Positions 16,481 through 24,830 are shown, counted from the first letter of the stretch. The stretch is DNA of 35,348 nucleotides from a virus (IMGVR_UViG_3300037325_000526:1-35348); one strand, 5' to 3'. Numbers and translations: made by a program. The notes: generated by a model not told the origin, from the letters alone.

Positions 16481-16788
16481 GCGGGGCGCAAATCCAAGGT
16501 CCAGACGAGCCGCTCGCGGTCGCGAACCGGCTCGCCCTGAATGAGGAAGGCCTCGGAAGCGATCTCGATCCGTTCGCCGGGGCGCGGGTTGGGGACCTCG
16601 GCCACGCGAAGATCGACGCGGGTGGTTTCCGACCACAGACGCGTGTCGCCGAACACGGTGATGTCGTCCGCGCGGCGCATGACCACGCGGACGAGGACGG
16701 GCGTTCCACCGTCGGCGACATAGACCGCATCACGGGCGATGTTGGGATCGCAAAAGACGTTGTCGATGGCAGCGATAAAGACGGACAT
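16477..16788 (-). CDS. Head-tail joining protein (gpFII-like)
   Basis: This is a small beta-rich protein of 103 residues (VYVADGGTPVLVRVVMRRADDITVFGDTR, then RVDLRVAEVPNPRPGERIEIASEAFLIQGEPVRDRERLVWTLDLRPA). Size, strand pattern and place just after the major capsid gene fit the gpFII/head-tail joining family. The ATG at 16788 lies 10 bases after the capsid stop codon. The fold assignment is moderate; the family is common in lambda-like phage clusters of this group. Confidence 0.65.
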   Translation of the reverse strand: MSVFIAAIDNVFCDPNIARDAVYVADGGTPVLVRVVMRRADDITVFGDTRLWSETTRVDLRVAEVPNPRPGERIEIASEAFLIQGEPVRDRERLVWTLDLRPA

Positions 16789-16798
16789 GGGCAACCCC

Positions 16799-17821
16799 TC
16801 AGTTGGCGCTAAAGAGCCGGATCGCAAGGCGCGGGCGCTTGTTGACCGGCAGGATCGAGCCTTCCGTCATCAGGTCGATCCAGCGCCCCTTGGCGTCCAT
16901 CATCTGGCGGGCATAGAGCGGCAGGCCGATGGTATTGGCGGTTTCCAGCAGGTTTGCGGGTCCGCCATAGGTGGTGAAGGTATCAAACGTGCCCATGGGA
17001 AAGGCGATGCCCTCGCCTGTCGGGATCAGCCGCTCAGAAGTGCCGTTCGAGAGCGTGACCGAACCGTTATATTCCTCAAAGAGGACGCCCGCGAAGGGGA
17101 AAGCCCGGCGCATGTCCTCGCGCAGGGGCTGGCCACCAGTGGCCGAGAAGAATTTGTAGGCATCTTCCGTCTTGGGGTGACTGATCAGCTTGTCGAAGAA
17201 CTCGGAGCTGACCAGCGCGTGGGCGGTGGTCATGGTCTCGCCCATCAGATTGTCCTCGATGGCGCGCAGGGTGGTGCGGACTTTCCCCTGGATGTTGGTA
17301 CCAGCGGTCCCAAAAACAAAATCAACCGAGATCTGATCAAGGCCGAATTCGGTGAAGTAGTTGTAGAGTGTGGTGCCAGCGCCATCCTTTACGATGCCGC
17401 GCAGCGCATTCATCTCCATGTATTCGCGGGTCTGGGCGTGCTTGCGCCGCATCAGTGTCAGCTTGCGGTTCATCACCTCGACCAGTGGGTCGGTCGCATC
17501 AGAAAGGCCCAGCGCGGGCATCCCTTGGACATCGGCGGGCAAGATCACGTCGTCATGCGGGATCCACGGCAGGGCAAACGAGCGCATCGAGCGCGCCTCG
17601 CGGTTGCCGACGGTGGCGGGCGCGCCGAGAGGGACCGAAGGCAGCAGGCTCAGCACACCCTCGCGTTGTTCGATGACGATAGAGCGTTGGGTGACGCCCT
17701 CGAAGCGGAAAAGGCCAATCTGGCCGAGGCGGGTGTAGAGGTTGGGCAGGATGTTGATGGCCTGCGTCATCTCGGCAAGCGAATAGCCGCCCACTTCAAA
17801 TGGGTTGCGGGTGATGGTCAT
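16799..17821 (-). CDS. Major capsid protein, lambda gpE family
   Basis: The 340-residue protein is a phage E-type coat protein (HK97 fold). The N-terminal region (ITRNPFEVGGYSLAEMTQAINILPNLYTRLGQIGLF) and the C-terminal ending (GLPLYARQMMDAKGRWIDLMTEGSILPVNKRPRLAIRL) are characteristic of this family. The ATG at 17821 has GGAG 7 bases upstream; a longer frame beginning at 17869 lacks support. It follows the gpD-like decoration gene by 83 bases, exactly as gpE follows gpD in lambda. Confidence 0.92.
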   Translation of the reverse strand: MTITRNPFEVGGYSLAEMTQAINILPNLYTRLGQIGLFRFEGVTQRSIVIEQREGVLSLLPSVPLGAPATVGNREARSMRSFALPWIPHDDVILPADVQGMPALGLSDATDPLVEVMNRKLTLMRRKHAQTREYMEMNALRGIVKDGAGTTLYNYFTEFGLDQISVDFVFGTAGTNIQGKVRTTLRAIEDNLMGETMTTAHALVSSEFFDKLISHPKTEDAYKFFSATGGQPLREDMRRAFPFAGVLFEEYNGSVTLSNGTSERLIPTGEGIAFPMGTFDTFTTYGGPANLLETANTIGLPLYARQMMDAKGRWIDLMTEGSILPVNKRPRLAIRLFSAN

Positions 17822-17904
17822 GGGGAACTCCAAGGAAAGAGGGGGGTACAGGTTGGCTGCGCCAGGCAATCCGGCGCGCGTCTGGGAGGATCAGGCTTCG
17901 AAGG

Positions 17905-18285
17905 TCAGGCAGTGTCGCGTGCGATAATCCCGGCTGCAGCCAGTTGGCTGATTTTGGTGATGATCTTGGCACCGTCATCGACGGTAGCGTCGTAAGCGAG
18001 CGCCGCCCGCGAGACGATGGCAGGGCCCCGCGCCACGACGATGCCAGTCGCATCCGCCAGCGTGGCGTCGACGGCGAAGAGCAACACGGCGCTAGCGGTC
18101 TGCGCGCCATCGCTGCCGCCGCTGGTGGCCAGCTTGTATTTGGCGCTGGCGGTGATGCGGCCCAAAACCGAGCCGACCGGATAGGGCATGCCGGCCAAGA
18201 GCGTGATGGTCTCGCGGGTGTAGTTCGGGTTGACCTCGTATTTGAGGACATCGCCCATGGTCAGGGGTTGGTTGAGGACGGTCAT
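17905..18285 (-). CDS. Head decoration protein, lambda gpD family
   Basis: The 126-residue protein probably binds the capsid at three-fold sites and stabilises the DNA-filled head. The N-terminus (QPLTMGDVLKYEVNPNYTRETITLL) and the G-x-V-L-G-x-I-T core match head decoration protein D of lambda-like phages. It has AGGA 8 bases before the ATG and lies between protease/scaffold and major capsid genes. A GC-rich hairpin in its leader may tune expression. Confidence 0.88.
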   Translation of the reverse strand: MTVLNQPLTMGDVLKYEVNPNYTRETITLLAGMPYPVGSVLGRITASAKYKLATSGGSDGAQTASAVLLFAVDATLADATGIVVARGPAIVSRAALAYDATVDDGAKIITKISQLAAAGIIARDTA

Positions 18286-18318
18286 GGTGGCGTTCCTGTA
18301 TGAGGGGGCAAAAGGCAT

Positions 18319-18344
18319 CCCCCGCCGGGGCTGTGCGGCGGGGG
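18319..18344 (-). terminator. GC-rich hairpin between scaffold and decoration genes, possible attenuator
   Basis: CCCCCGCCG (18319-18327) pairs perfectly with CGGCGGGGG (18336-18344) across an 8-base loop. On the minus strand it is followed by ATGCC and then TTTT. The T-run is short and delayed, so it is a weak terminator at best; it could also be an mRNA stability element for the abundant decoration and capsid transcript. Confidence 0.45.
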
Positions 18345-18393
18345 ACAGTCAGGCAAAGAGATGTTGGGTTTCGGTCTTGGTAAGGCCGTGCCT

Positions 18394-18837
18394 TCAGGCC
18401 CGGGCACCTGCTGCTGCAGCGCGTTTTGCAGCTGCGACGATCGGGCTTTCCTTCGCTTGCGGCCGAACCGGCGAGGGCGGAGCGACCACAATGTCGCGCG
18501 CGTCGGCGGCAGCACTTGCGCGCTCAATCACGAGGCGACGCAGGGCCTCGGGGGATGTGCCTTCGCGCAGCGCTTTCGCCGCGTCGATGGTAACACCGAG
18601 CCTGCCTGCCTGCGCCGCGATCTCGGCGATCTCTGCCGCGGCTTCACGAAACTGCGCTGACAATTCCGCCAGATTGCCCGGCTGCGTCATTGCAGGAGCC
18701 GTGGGTGCGGTTGCCGCTTGGGGCGTTACCGGAGCGGCAGGCGGATCATCCGCCGTATCTGTATTGTCGTTCTGCGGTTCGGTCGCCTGATCGAGAACGT
18801 CCTGTGGGCTGTCGCCGGGATCATGTTCGGTGGCCAT
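18394..18837 (-). CDS. Nested capsid scaffold protein, lambda Nu3-like, in frame within the protease gene
   Basis: The last 147 codons of the protease gene can be translated separately from an ATG at 18837. A perfect AGGAGG lies 5 bases upstream, stronger than the site for the full-length gene. The encoded protein is acidic at its start (TEHDPGDSPQDVLDQ), has a Pro/Thr/Ala-rich linker and then long helices (LAELSAQFREAAAEIAEIAAQ), as expected for a scaffold. In lambda the scaffold Nu3 is made in the same way from inside gene C. Separate translation is inferred from the ribosome site and the analogy. Confidence 0.75.
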   Translation of the reverse strand: MATEHDPGDSPQDVLDQATEPQNDNTDTADDPPAAPVTPQAATAPTAPAMTQPGNLAELSAQFREAAAEIAEIAAQAGRLGVTIDAAKALREGTSPEALRRLVIERASAAADARDIVVAPPSPVRPQAKESPIVAAAKRAAAAGARA

Positions 18838-19806
18838 GCGTGCCTCCTGTTTGGGGTGGGAAAGGGATGCGCGCTGAGCGCGCGCGGGTGATAGCGTTGG
18901 GGTGCGGGTCATCAGTTGCCGGAAGGCCGCAAAGCCGCGCGCAAGGTCGGTCACTTCATCAGCGAGGCCCGCAGCGATGGCATCGGCCCCACGATAGGTT
19001 GCCGCTTGGGTCGCCATTGCGGCGTCCTGGCTCAGCCGCCCGGCACGACCGGCCGCGACGGTCTCAGTAAAGAGAAACCGCAGCACGTCGATCTCGCGCT
19101 GGATGTCGTTCCGGACCTCTGCGGGCAGTGGCTCGTAAGGGTTACCGTCAACCTTGTGGTTGCCAGAATGGATCAGTGTTACCCGCATCCCGTCTTGATC
19201 AAGCTGACCGCTGAGATCGGCGTGCATCACCACGACCCCGATACTGCCCAGAGCACCGGTGCGAGGCAGCAGGATACGACTTGCCTGACTTGCCAGCGCA
19301 TAGCCCGCTGAGAAGGCGTGTTCGGCGACAAAAGCCCAGACGGGTTTGGTGGTGCGAATTGCACGAATGCTATCTGCGAGGTCAAAAACACCCGCAACTT
19401 CGCCACCAAAACTGTCAATTTCCAATGCGAGGCCGCGCACAGCAGGGTCATTGGCCGCCGCCTCAATCTGTGCCGCGATCCCCTCATAGCTGGTCTGGCC
19501 CGAGGATTGTCCGATCCAGCCCCCGCGATGGATCAGCACGCCGGAGATTTCGATCACGGCGATACCATCCACCACCGGGTAGGGTGCCTCACCATGGTGG
19601 TGGAAATCGTTCAGTATGCCACCGGCCAAGATGCTGGCGCGCGCGGGTGGGACGACGGTGCTTTCCAAGGCGCCTCTATCGGCACCAATCTCGACCCGGC
19701 GCCCGAGGATGCGCGGCCCAAGGCCGGAGAGAAACGCCATGGCCTTGGAGGGTTCAATCAGCAGCGGCGTATTGAAGGCGCGCGCGGCAATGCGGGCGTG
19801 CAGCAT
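18394..19806 (-). CDS. S49-family prohead protease with C-terminal scaffold domain, lambda gpC-like
   Basis: The 470-residue protein probably matures the prohead. Residues about 80-300 are a ClpP/SppA-type S49 peptidase: LEIDSFGGEVAG (oxyanion region), nucleophile S166 in HAFSAGYALAS and general base K218 in SGNHKVDGNPYEPL. Residues after about 323 are low complexity and then helical and correspond to the nested scaffold. The ATG at 19806 has AAGGA about 9 bases upstream; an in-frame ATG further out is less likely. The gene is head-to-head with the second AbrB/PIN cassette across 80 bases. Confidence 0.9.
   Translation of the reverse strand: MLHARIAARAFNTPLLIEPSKAMAFLSGLGPRILGRRVEIGADRGALESTVVPPARASILAGGILNDFHHHGEAPYPVVDGIAVIEISGVLIHRGGWIGQSSGQTSYEGIAAQIEAAANDPAVRGLALEIDSFGGEVAGVFDLADSIRAIRTTKPVWAFVAEHAFSAGYALASQASRILLPRTGALGSIGVVVMHADLSGQLDQDGMRVTLIHSGNHKVDGNPYEPLPAEVRNDIQREIDVLRFLFTETVAAGRAGRLSQDAAMATQAATYRGADAIAAGLADEVTDLARGFAAFRQLMTRTPTLSPARAQRASLSHPKQEARMATEHDPGDSPQDVLDQATEPQNDNTDTADDPPAAPVTPQAATAPTAPAMTQPGNLAELSAQFREAAAEIAEIAAQAGRLGVTIDAAKALREGTSPEALRRLVIERASAAADARDIVVAPPSPVRPQAKESPIVAAAKRAAAAGARA
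18843..18848 (-). promoter_or_regulatory. Strong internal ribosome binding site for the nested scaffold
   Basis: On the minus strand, AGGAGG lies 5 bases before the internal ATG at 18837 within the protease gene. A consensus site inside a coding frame at this exact place decides in favour of a separate scaffold product. Confidence 0.75.
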
Positions 19807-19886
19807 CAGGACTGGTCCTTTGTTTGGTTTTGCATTTCCAATCTCCATAAAGTAATGTGATGCAGTGATTTGTAAGGAATAAGGTC

Positions 19887-20138
19887 ATGCAGGAATCAAC
19901 CGTGACGATCAAAGGCCAGACGACCTTGCCCCGCGATGTACGGGCAGCACTTGGCCTGACCAGCGGGGACCGGGTGCGTTATGTCATCCTCGACGGCGAG
20001 GTCCGCATCCTGAAGGCCCGCTCGGTCAAGGAACTGCGCGGGGTGCTGGCGCGCCCGGGTCAGACCCCCGTGACGCTGGAGACCATGGACGAGGCCATCG
20101 CCAGCGGTGCCGCCGCAAGCATGATGCCTGATCCGTGA
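19887..20138 (+). CDS. vapB: AbrB-type antitoxin of a VapBC-like module (cassette 3)
   Basis: This is an 83-residue antitoxin. The N-terminal swapped hairpin is clear (STVTIKGQTTLPRDVRAALGLTSGDRVRYVILDGEVRIL). The C-terminal arm (PVTLETMDEAIASGAAASMM) is of the type that wraps PIN toxins. AAGG lies about 10 bases before the ATG. It overlaps the toxin start by GTGA (4 bases). The 80-base gap to the divergent protease gene must hold its promoter; there AGGAC-TG-GTCCT (19808-19819) forms a dyad that could be an operator. It shares little sequence with the antitoxin of cassette 1 beyond the fold. Confidence 0.88.
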   Translation: MQESTVTIKGQTTLPRDVRAALGLTSGDRVRYVILDGEVRILKARSVKELRGVLARPGQTPVTLETMDEAIASGAAASMMPDP

Positions 20139-20533
20139 TCGCCGTTGATACCAATGTGCTGGTGCGCTTCCTTGTGCAGGACGACGCTGATCAGGCCCGG
20201 ATCGCGGGCGATATCTTCGACCAGTTGACGGATACTGAGCCTGGCTTTGTCAGCCGCGAGGTGTTGATCGAACTCGTTTGGGTTCTGGAGCGCGCCTATG
20301 GATACGGGCGCTCGGAGATTGCGGGGGCAATGGATGGGCTGTTGTCGTCGACCGAGGTGCGGATTGAGGCGGGTGATGATGTCGGGTCCGCGCTGGATCT
20401 TTACCGCAATGACGGCTTTGGCTTTGCCGATCTGATGATCGCCGCCGCTGCCCGGCGCGCAGGTGCTGCCGAACTTGTCACATTCGACCGGAAAGCTGCG
20501 AGATTGCCCGGGGTTCGGTTGTTGCTGGGGTAA
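20135..20533 (+). CDS. vapC: PIN-domain ribonuclease toxin, VapC-like (cassette 3)
   Basis: This is a 132-residue PIN-domain nuclease with a full acidic set: D5 in AVDTNVLVRF, E46 in VLIELVWVLE, D99 in GFADLMIAAA and D118 in LVTFDRKAA. It starts with GTG, overlapping the antitoxin stop by 4 bases. Its stop codon (20531-20533) directly abuts the stop codon of the convergent portal gene (20534-20536), with no base between them. It diverges in sequence from the PIN toxin of cassette 1, so the two modules are unlikely to be a recent duplication. Confidence 0.9.
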   Translation: MIAVDTNVLVRFLVQDDADQARIAGDIFDQLTDTEPGFVSREVLIELVWVLERAYGYGRSEIAGAMDGLLSSTEVRIEAGDDVGSALDLYRNDGFGFADLMIAAAARRAGAAELVTFDRKAARLPGVRLLLG

Positions 20534-22054
20534 TCATCCCCTTTCCGGCTGATCCTCTCCTTCGCGCGGACGTTCGTCCGCGTCATCGGTTGCATCTGTC
20601 TGGTCGGTGTCGTCGTCTGTGCCCTCATCCTCCCCCTGGCCCGAAAAAGCCTGCACGCCTTGCGCGGGTGAGCCCGGGCGGCGGAAGTCGAGGCCCAGCG
20701 CGCGTTCGCGGGCGCGTTCCGCCGCGATATCGCGGTCGACTTGTTCTGCGTCATAACCACGCTCGGCGATGGCCTGCGTGCGGGATTTAAGGCCCGCCTC
20801 AATCTGGGCGATTTCTGCGTTGGCGTCTTTCAGCGGATCGACCCAGTCCCATTTTGTCGGCAGCCAATCGGCGGCGAGGAGCTGGCTGCGGTTGGCCTCA
20901 TAGCCCGGCAGCGTGAGGGCCCCTGACAACACGGCGGCGTCCATCCAGCGCGCGTAGACAGGACGGCAAAGCTGCCAGACCATGACAGAATGCTGCCACG
21001 CCGAGACGCGGCGGCGGAACTCGATCAGCGCTAGGCGCGAATTTGAGAAGTTCCCCTTCACCATGTCATTGGCGATGTACGGATAAGGAATGCCTAGAGC
21101 TGCCGAAATTTGCAGAAGGGTTCGGTACTGAAACGGCTCGTAGGTGCCGCCGCTGTCGGCAGGCTGGCCAATCGTGACATCTTCGCCCGGATCCAACCGC
21201 ACGATCTGGCCGGGGCTGATTTCAACCCCGTCTGACCCATCTTCATCGTTCGGCGCGAGGGGGTTCTCTGGTGCGGGGGAGGTCACAAACATCGCATACA
21301 TCGCCGCGACCTTTTTGCGGTCCAGCTCGGCATCGTCATACTGGTCGAGCAGAAAAAGCTTCACGATGGCGGGAGCCAGCTTTGAGACCCCGCGCAACTG
21401 GCCGCCCTCGACCGGATCGATCACATGGATAACCTCGGAGGCGGGCACGCGCACGATCTCGCCCGCGAGCCCCGGATCGGTGCTGTCGCCCGGGTGGCGG
21501 CGAAAGAAATGATAGGCCACACGCCGCCCGATCCGGTCGAACTCGATCCCCTGGCGGATGGGATTGCCAGCAGCGGAAACGCCGGTCTGTTCCAGCGGCA
21601 GCATCTCTGATGGCAGCATCTGCATTTGCACGGGCACGCTCAGGCCGTCGCCCGCGCGCCGTGGGCGAAAGCGAAAGAACACCTCGCCTGCAAGAAAGAC
21701 CTCGCGCGCCGCACGGCGCTGTAACCCGTAGAAATCTGTCAGCCCTTCTGCATCGGCCTCGTCGGTCCAGGCAAGCCAGAGCCGCTGCAATTCCTCTTTG
21801 CGGGTGGCATCCGCGATCTTCGAGATCGGCTTAATGCCATCGCCGACGGTATTGGCGGCCCAGCTTTCGACCGCGTTCACGGCATAACCGTTGTTGCGCA
21901 CCAGCCAGCGCGCGCGGGCGGTGATGTCGGGTCCGCTGGCTGCGATCAGGGCATTTACATGGGCGCGGGTCGCCCGAAACCCGCGCAGACGCCGGTGATG
22001 TTGGCCCGCGTCAAACCCACCGACAAATGCACCGAGACGCTGCCGCCAGTTCAT
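20534..22054 (-). CDS. Phage portal protein, lambda gpB family
   Basis: The 506-residue protein forms the dodecameric portal. The family signature is clear: RATRAHVNALIAASGPDITARARWLVRNNGYA near the N-terminus, WAANTVGDGI, EVFFRFRPR, ISAALGIPYPYIANDM-KGNFSNSRLALIEFRRR and FVTSPAPENP. The acidic C-terminus (DDDTDQTDATDDADE) is low complexity. The ATG at 22054 overlaps the gpW-like stop by one base (TGATG). The gene ends exactly where the convergent PIN toxin ends. Confidence 0.92.
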   Translation of the reverse strand: MNWRQRLGAFVGGFDAGQHHRRLRGFRATRAHVNALIAASGPDITARARWLVRNNGYAVNAVESWAANTVGDGIKPISKIADATRKEELQRLWLAWTDEADAEGLTDFYGLQRRAAREVFLAGEVFFRFRPRRAGDGLSVPVQMQMLPSEMLPLEQTGVSAAGNPIRQGIEFDRIGRRVAYHFFRRHPGDSTDPGLAGEIVRVPASEVIHVIDPVEGGQLRGVSKLAPAIVKLFLLDQYDDAELDRKKVAAMYAMFVTSPAPENPLAPNDEDGSDGVEISPGQIVRLDPGEDVTIGQPADSGGTYEPFQYRTLLQISAALGIPYPYIANDMVKGNFSNSRLALIEFRRRVSAWQHSVMVWQLCRPVYARWMDAAVLSGALTLPGYEANRSQLLAADWLPTKWDWVDPLKDANAEIAQIEAGLKSRTQAIAERGYDAEQVDRDIAAERARERALGLDFRRPGSPAQGVQAFSGQGEDEGTDDDTDQTDATDDADERPREGEDQPERG

Positions 22055-22263
22055 CACAGATCCTTCGCGGCATAAGGGCGCAGGACGCGGCGGCCGGGTT
22101 TTTCCAATGCCGCAATCCGCCGCTCGATGTCTGATGTCGCCGCCGCCAGTTCTGCGTCCGAGCCATAAGTCACGCTCTTGCCGTCATAAGTGACACTGCG
22201 CGTGCCGCTGTAGCGCGCGACCAACAGTGCGCTGTGGCGGGATTTAAGGTCATCGAGGGTCAT
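22054..22263 (-). CDS. Head-tail joining protein, gpW-like
   Basis: The 69-residue protein starts MTLDDLKSRHSALLVARYSGTRSVTYDGKSVTY and ends with a helix (AAATSDIERRIAALE) and a basic tail, matching the small gpW family, which completes the portal vertex so that tails can bind. It lies between large terminase and portal genes as in lambda and is translationally coupled to the portal gene. Confidence 0.85.
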   Translation of the reverse strand: MTLDDLKSRHSALLVARYSGTRSVTYDGKSVTYGSDAELAAATSDIERRIAALEKPGRRVLRPYAAKDL

Positions 22264-22273
22264 TGGGGATCCA

Positions 22274-24316
22274 TCATTCCATGTATTTGGGCGTGCTGAT
22301 TTTCCAGCCGCGTCGCCGGGGCGTGGTCACTTGCCCGGCTTGCGGGGTTGTTGGTTTCTCAGGTGCGGCGGTCGGGGTGATTGCGAGGGTCTCCACCCCG
22401 GCCTGCTTCTCCAGCTGCCGCCACATTCGCTCGTCAAAACGGTCAGCCCCAAGGATCCAGGCGGCAGCGCGGGCATAGATCCGCGTGTCCAGAGCCTCGT
22501 TACGCTCGCGCATCTTTTGCCATTCCTGATGGGAATACCCCCGCTTGTTGCGCACTGTGACGAGCTGTTCAGCTACCAGCTGCTTCAGCCATTCGCTGTC
22601 CGCCCAGTCCGGCAGATGGATCGTGCCAGCAGGGGCGCGCGCATCCGGTTCCGACGGCCGTTCAATGCGCAGATAGCGGTATGTCTCGGCCTTGAATGTC
22701 GCCGTGGCCACCGTCCAGAGCCGCGCGCCGCGCTTGAGCTTGCGCCCGTTAACGGTCGCATCGACGAAGGTTGGCCCCGAGACCGGCGTGGCCCGATTGA
22801 AGCCTTCGACCCCTTTCACAGGTGCCACCTGGGCGATCCCCTGCTTGCGCGACCAAGCATAGACGGCAGCCGACTCGTAGCCGGTGTCGATGGCAAGTTT
22901 GGCCAGCGTCATGTTCGCACCCTTTTCATGCGCCCATGTGTGACCAAGGAGTGCTGTCAGTCGGTCCCAGCAGGCTGGATCGTCCGGTCCGCCTGGGATC
23001 ACGATGTGATCGACAAGCCAGCTCTCAAGGCCTCGGCCCCAAGCCCAGACATCGACCTCGATCCGGTCCTTCTGCACGTCTGCCCCGGCTGTGAGGAACA
23101 GCCCGCGTGCGGGGATCTGCGCCGGGAACGCCCTGCGCCGATCCGCCAGCCGCTGCCATTCTGGCGCCTCGCCGCTCTCGGTCCAGGTCTCGCCCAGAAG
23201 CGTATTACGCGCCGCGCGCAGCATCTCGTCCGAGCCTTGGGCCGCGAGCCAGTCCCGCGCGATCTGTTCCCAAGATTTCCAGCCGATTGGCGAATAGAGC
23301 GCCGAGAGGTGGAAACCGATGGCGTTGGGGTCTCTTGAGACCGCCGTCGCCCGCCATTCGCCACGTGCCAGCATCTCGGTCTTGTGATGCTCGGCGATCG
23401 GGCGTTCGCAGCCCGCGCAAACATAGGCGGCTGTTTCCGGCTGCTCCTTCGCCCAGCGCAGCCGCTCGAACTGCAGCCATTGCCTGTGGTCACAATGCGG
23501 GCAGGGAACGAAATACCGCCGCTGATCGGAGGCTTCGAACTCGCGCTCGATGCGGCTTAGCCCCCGGATCGTCGGGGTCGAAACCATGAACACTTTGCGC
23601 CGATGCGCAAAGGTGGTGGTGCGGGCCTCAGCCAGCGTGACCGGGTCGCCTTCTTCGTCGGCAGACGCAGGATAGGCATCAACCTCGTCGAGAAACACAT
23701 AGCGCGCAGGCATCGAGCGCAGGCCGGTGGCAGAGTTTGCGCCGGTCAAGACGAGGATACCGCCCGGAAACTCCTTGGACAGCATCGAATTGCCTGCATC
23801 GCGCGAGCGGGCGGGGCTCACTTGCTCTTTAAGCGCCGGGCTGTCTTCGATCAGTGGGTCAATCCGGCCGCGCGAGGTGCGTTTTGCCATTTCCAAAGTG
23901 GGCAGCACGGCGAGCATCGGCCCGGGCGCGTGGTGAATGACAAAGCCGATCCAGTTATTGCCAGCCTCGGTCGCGCCGACTTGGGCGGCCTTCATGAACG
24001 TCACACGCTGGGCCGGATGGCTGGGCGACAGGGCATCCATGATCTCGCGCAGATATGGCGTGCGTGCGGTACGGTACTGACCGGGCTCAGCGGAGGCCCG
24101 CGACGACAACTTGCGATGCGCATCGGCCCACTGCGACACAGTCAGGTCCGGATCAGGGCGGATCCCGCGCCGCCAGTGCCGCAAGATATCCTCGGCACCA
24201 TCAAAGGCGAGATCGAGGCCGTCGGTTAGATCACCGTCGTTTAGGCTGTTATCTTGTTGTTCTTCATGCAAGCGAGACCCTGAGGTCTGCCAAGGCGGTG
24301 AGCTGCTCTCGGACAT
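22274..24316 (-). CDS. terL: Terminase large subunit, lambda gpA family
   Basis: The 680-residue packaging motor cuts and translocates DNA. Visible motifs are a gpA-type Walker A variant KAAQVGATEAGN (about 109-120), a Walker B RYVFLDEVDAYP (about 205-216), a zinc-ribbon-like set of CPHC and CAGC (about 270-300) and a nuclease segment beginning TAGADVQKDRIEVDVWAWG (about 400). The family points to cohesive-end (cos) packaging rather than headful. Its first 53 bases overlap the end of the small terminase gene. The cos site itself could not be located by eye. Confidence 0.92.
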   Translation of the reverse strand: MSESSSPPWQTSGSRLHEEQQDNSLNDGDLTDGLDLAFDGAEDILRHWRRGIRPDPDLTVSQWADAHRKLSSRASAEPGQYRTARTPYLREIMDALSPSHPAQRVTFMKAAQVGATEAGNNWIGFVIHHAPGPMLAVLPTLEMAKRTSRGRIDPLIEDSPALKEQVSPARSRDAGNSMLSKEFPGGILVLTGANSATGLRSMPARYVFLDEVDAYPASADEEGDPVTLAEARTTTFAHRRKVFMVSTPTIRGLSRIEREFEASDQRRYFVPCPHCDHRQWLQFERLRWAKEQPETAAYVCAGCERPIAEHHKTEMLARGEWRATAVSRDPNAIGFHLSALYSPIGWKSWEQIARDWLAAQGSDEMLRAARNTLLGETWTESGEAPEWQRLADRRRAFPAQIPARGLFLTAGADVQKDRIEVDVWAWGRGLESWLVDHIVIPGGPDDPACWDRLTALLGHTWAHEKGANMTLAKLAIDTGYESAAVYAWSRKQGIAQVAPVKGVEGFNRATPVSGPTFVDATVNGRKLKRGARLWTVATATFKAETYRYLRIERPSEPDARAPAGTIHLPDWADSEWLKQLVAEQLVTVRNKRGYSHQEWQKMRERNEALDTRIYARAAAWILGADRFDERMWRQLEKQAGVETLAITPTAAPEKPTTPQAGQVTTPRRRGWKISTPKYME

Positions 24317-24830
24317 GGGTTTCCAGCGCCCTCTGCAGGATCGCAGTCTCGATCGTCACGGGCACGCCCGATGCCTTCTCCATCTCTGCGGATATTTGTG
24401 CGGCCATGAGGGCGGCCACCCGGGTGGGCCAGGTGACCCAGACATCGCGCTCCTGACGCGCAAGGCGAAACACCAGCGTCTCAGCCCGAGCGCGGTCGAC
24501 AAGAACGCCCTTTTTCTTCTGGATCGAGAGCTGGCGCTCCTGCGCCTGATAGACCGTCAGCGCGGTGCGGGCCTTGAGATAGGAGGTGCTGTCGCCCGGT
24601 CCTGAGACCGCATTCCCATCGCTGCTGGACCCGCCACTGCCCGCAAAGCCGCCCCGTGACCGCATTTGCTGATCCGGATCTGTCATCGCGACCCTACGCG
24701 CATCCGAGGCGGCCGCGTTGATCGATCCGTCGGCAAAAAGCACCAGACGGCCGGTCTTGCGCGCCTTTTGCAAGGCCCCGCGCGACAGGCCGGAATGGGC
24801 CGCATAGGCGCGCTCAGATATACCTTCCAT
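24264..24830 (-). CDS. terS: Terminase small subunit, Nu1-like
   Basis: The 188-residue protein begins with a helix-turn-helix-like segment (SERAYAAHSGLSRGALQKARKTGRLVLFADGSIN) as in Nu1/terminase small subunits, followed by a Gly/Ser linker and long helices (LKARTALTVYQAQERQLSIQKKKGVLVDRARAETLVF) for assembly. It overlaps the large subunit by 53 bases. It is the first gene of the late operon in view; the 139-base gap upstream contains an inverted repeat that may be its control site. Confidence 0.82.
   Translation of the reverse strand: MEGISERAYAAHSGLSRGALQKARKTGRLVLFADGSINAAASDARRVAMTDPDQQMRSRGGFAGSGGSSSDGNAVSGPGDSTSYLKARTALTVYQAQERQLSIQKKKGVLVDRARAETLVFRLARQERDVWVTWPTRVAALMAAQISAEMEKASGVPVTIETAILQRALETHVREQLTALADLRVSLA

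Noticed and set aside
16739-17995. 418-codon plus-strand open frame opposite the major capsid gene
   Set aside because: It is a mirror of a well-recognised capsid gene in GC-rich DNA, with no ribosome site or family resemblance.
22331-23338. 335-codon plus-strand frame opposite the large terminase gene
   Set aside because: Long antisense frames are expected in high-GC coding DNA; the terminase frame has motifs and this one has none.
1-24830. The whole late cluster as a true gene transfer agent
   Set aside because: Head and packaging genes are lambda-type rather than the HK97-type GTA head, and the tape measure is much longer than that of the GTA.
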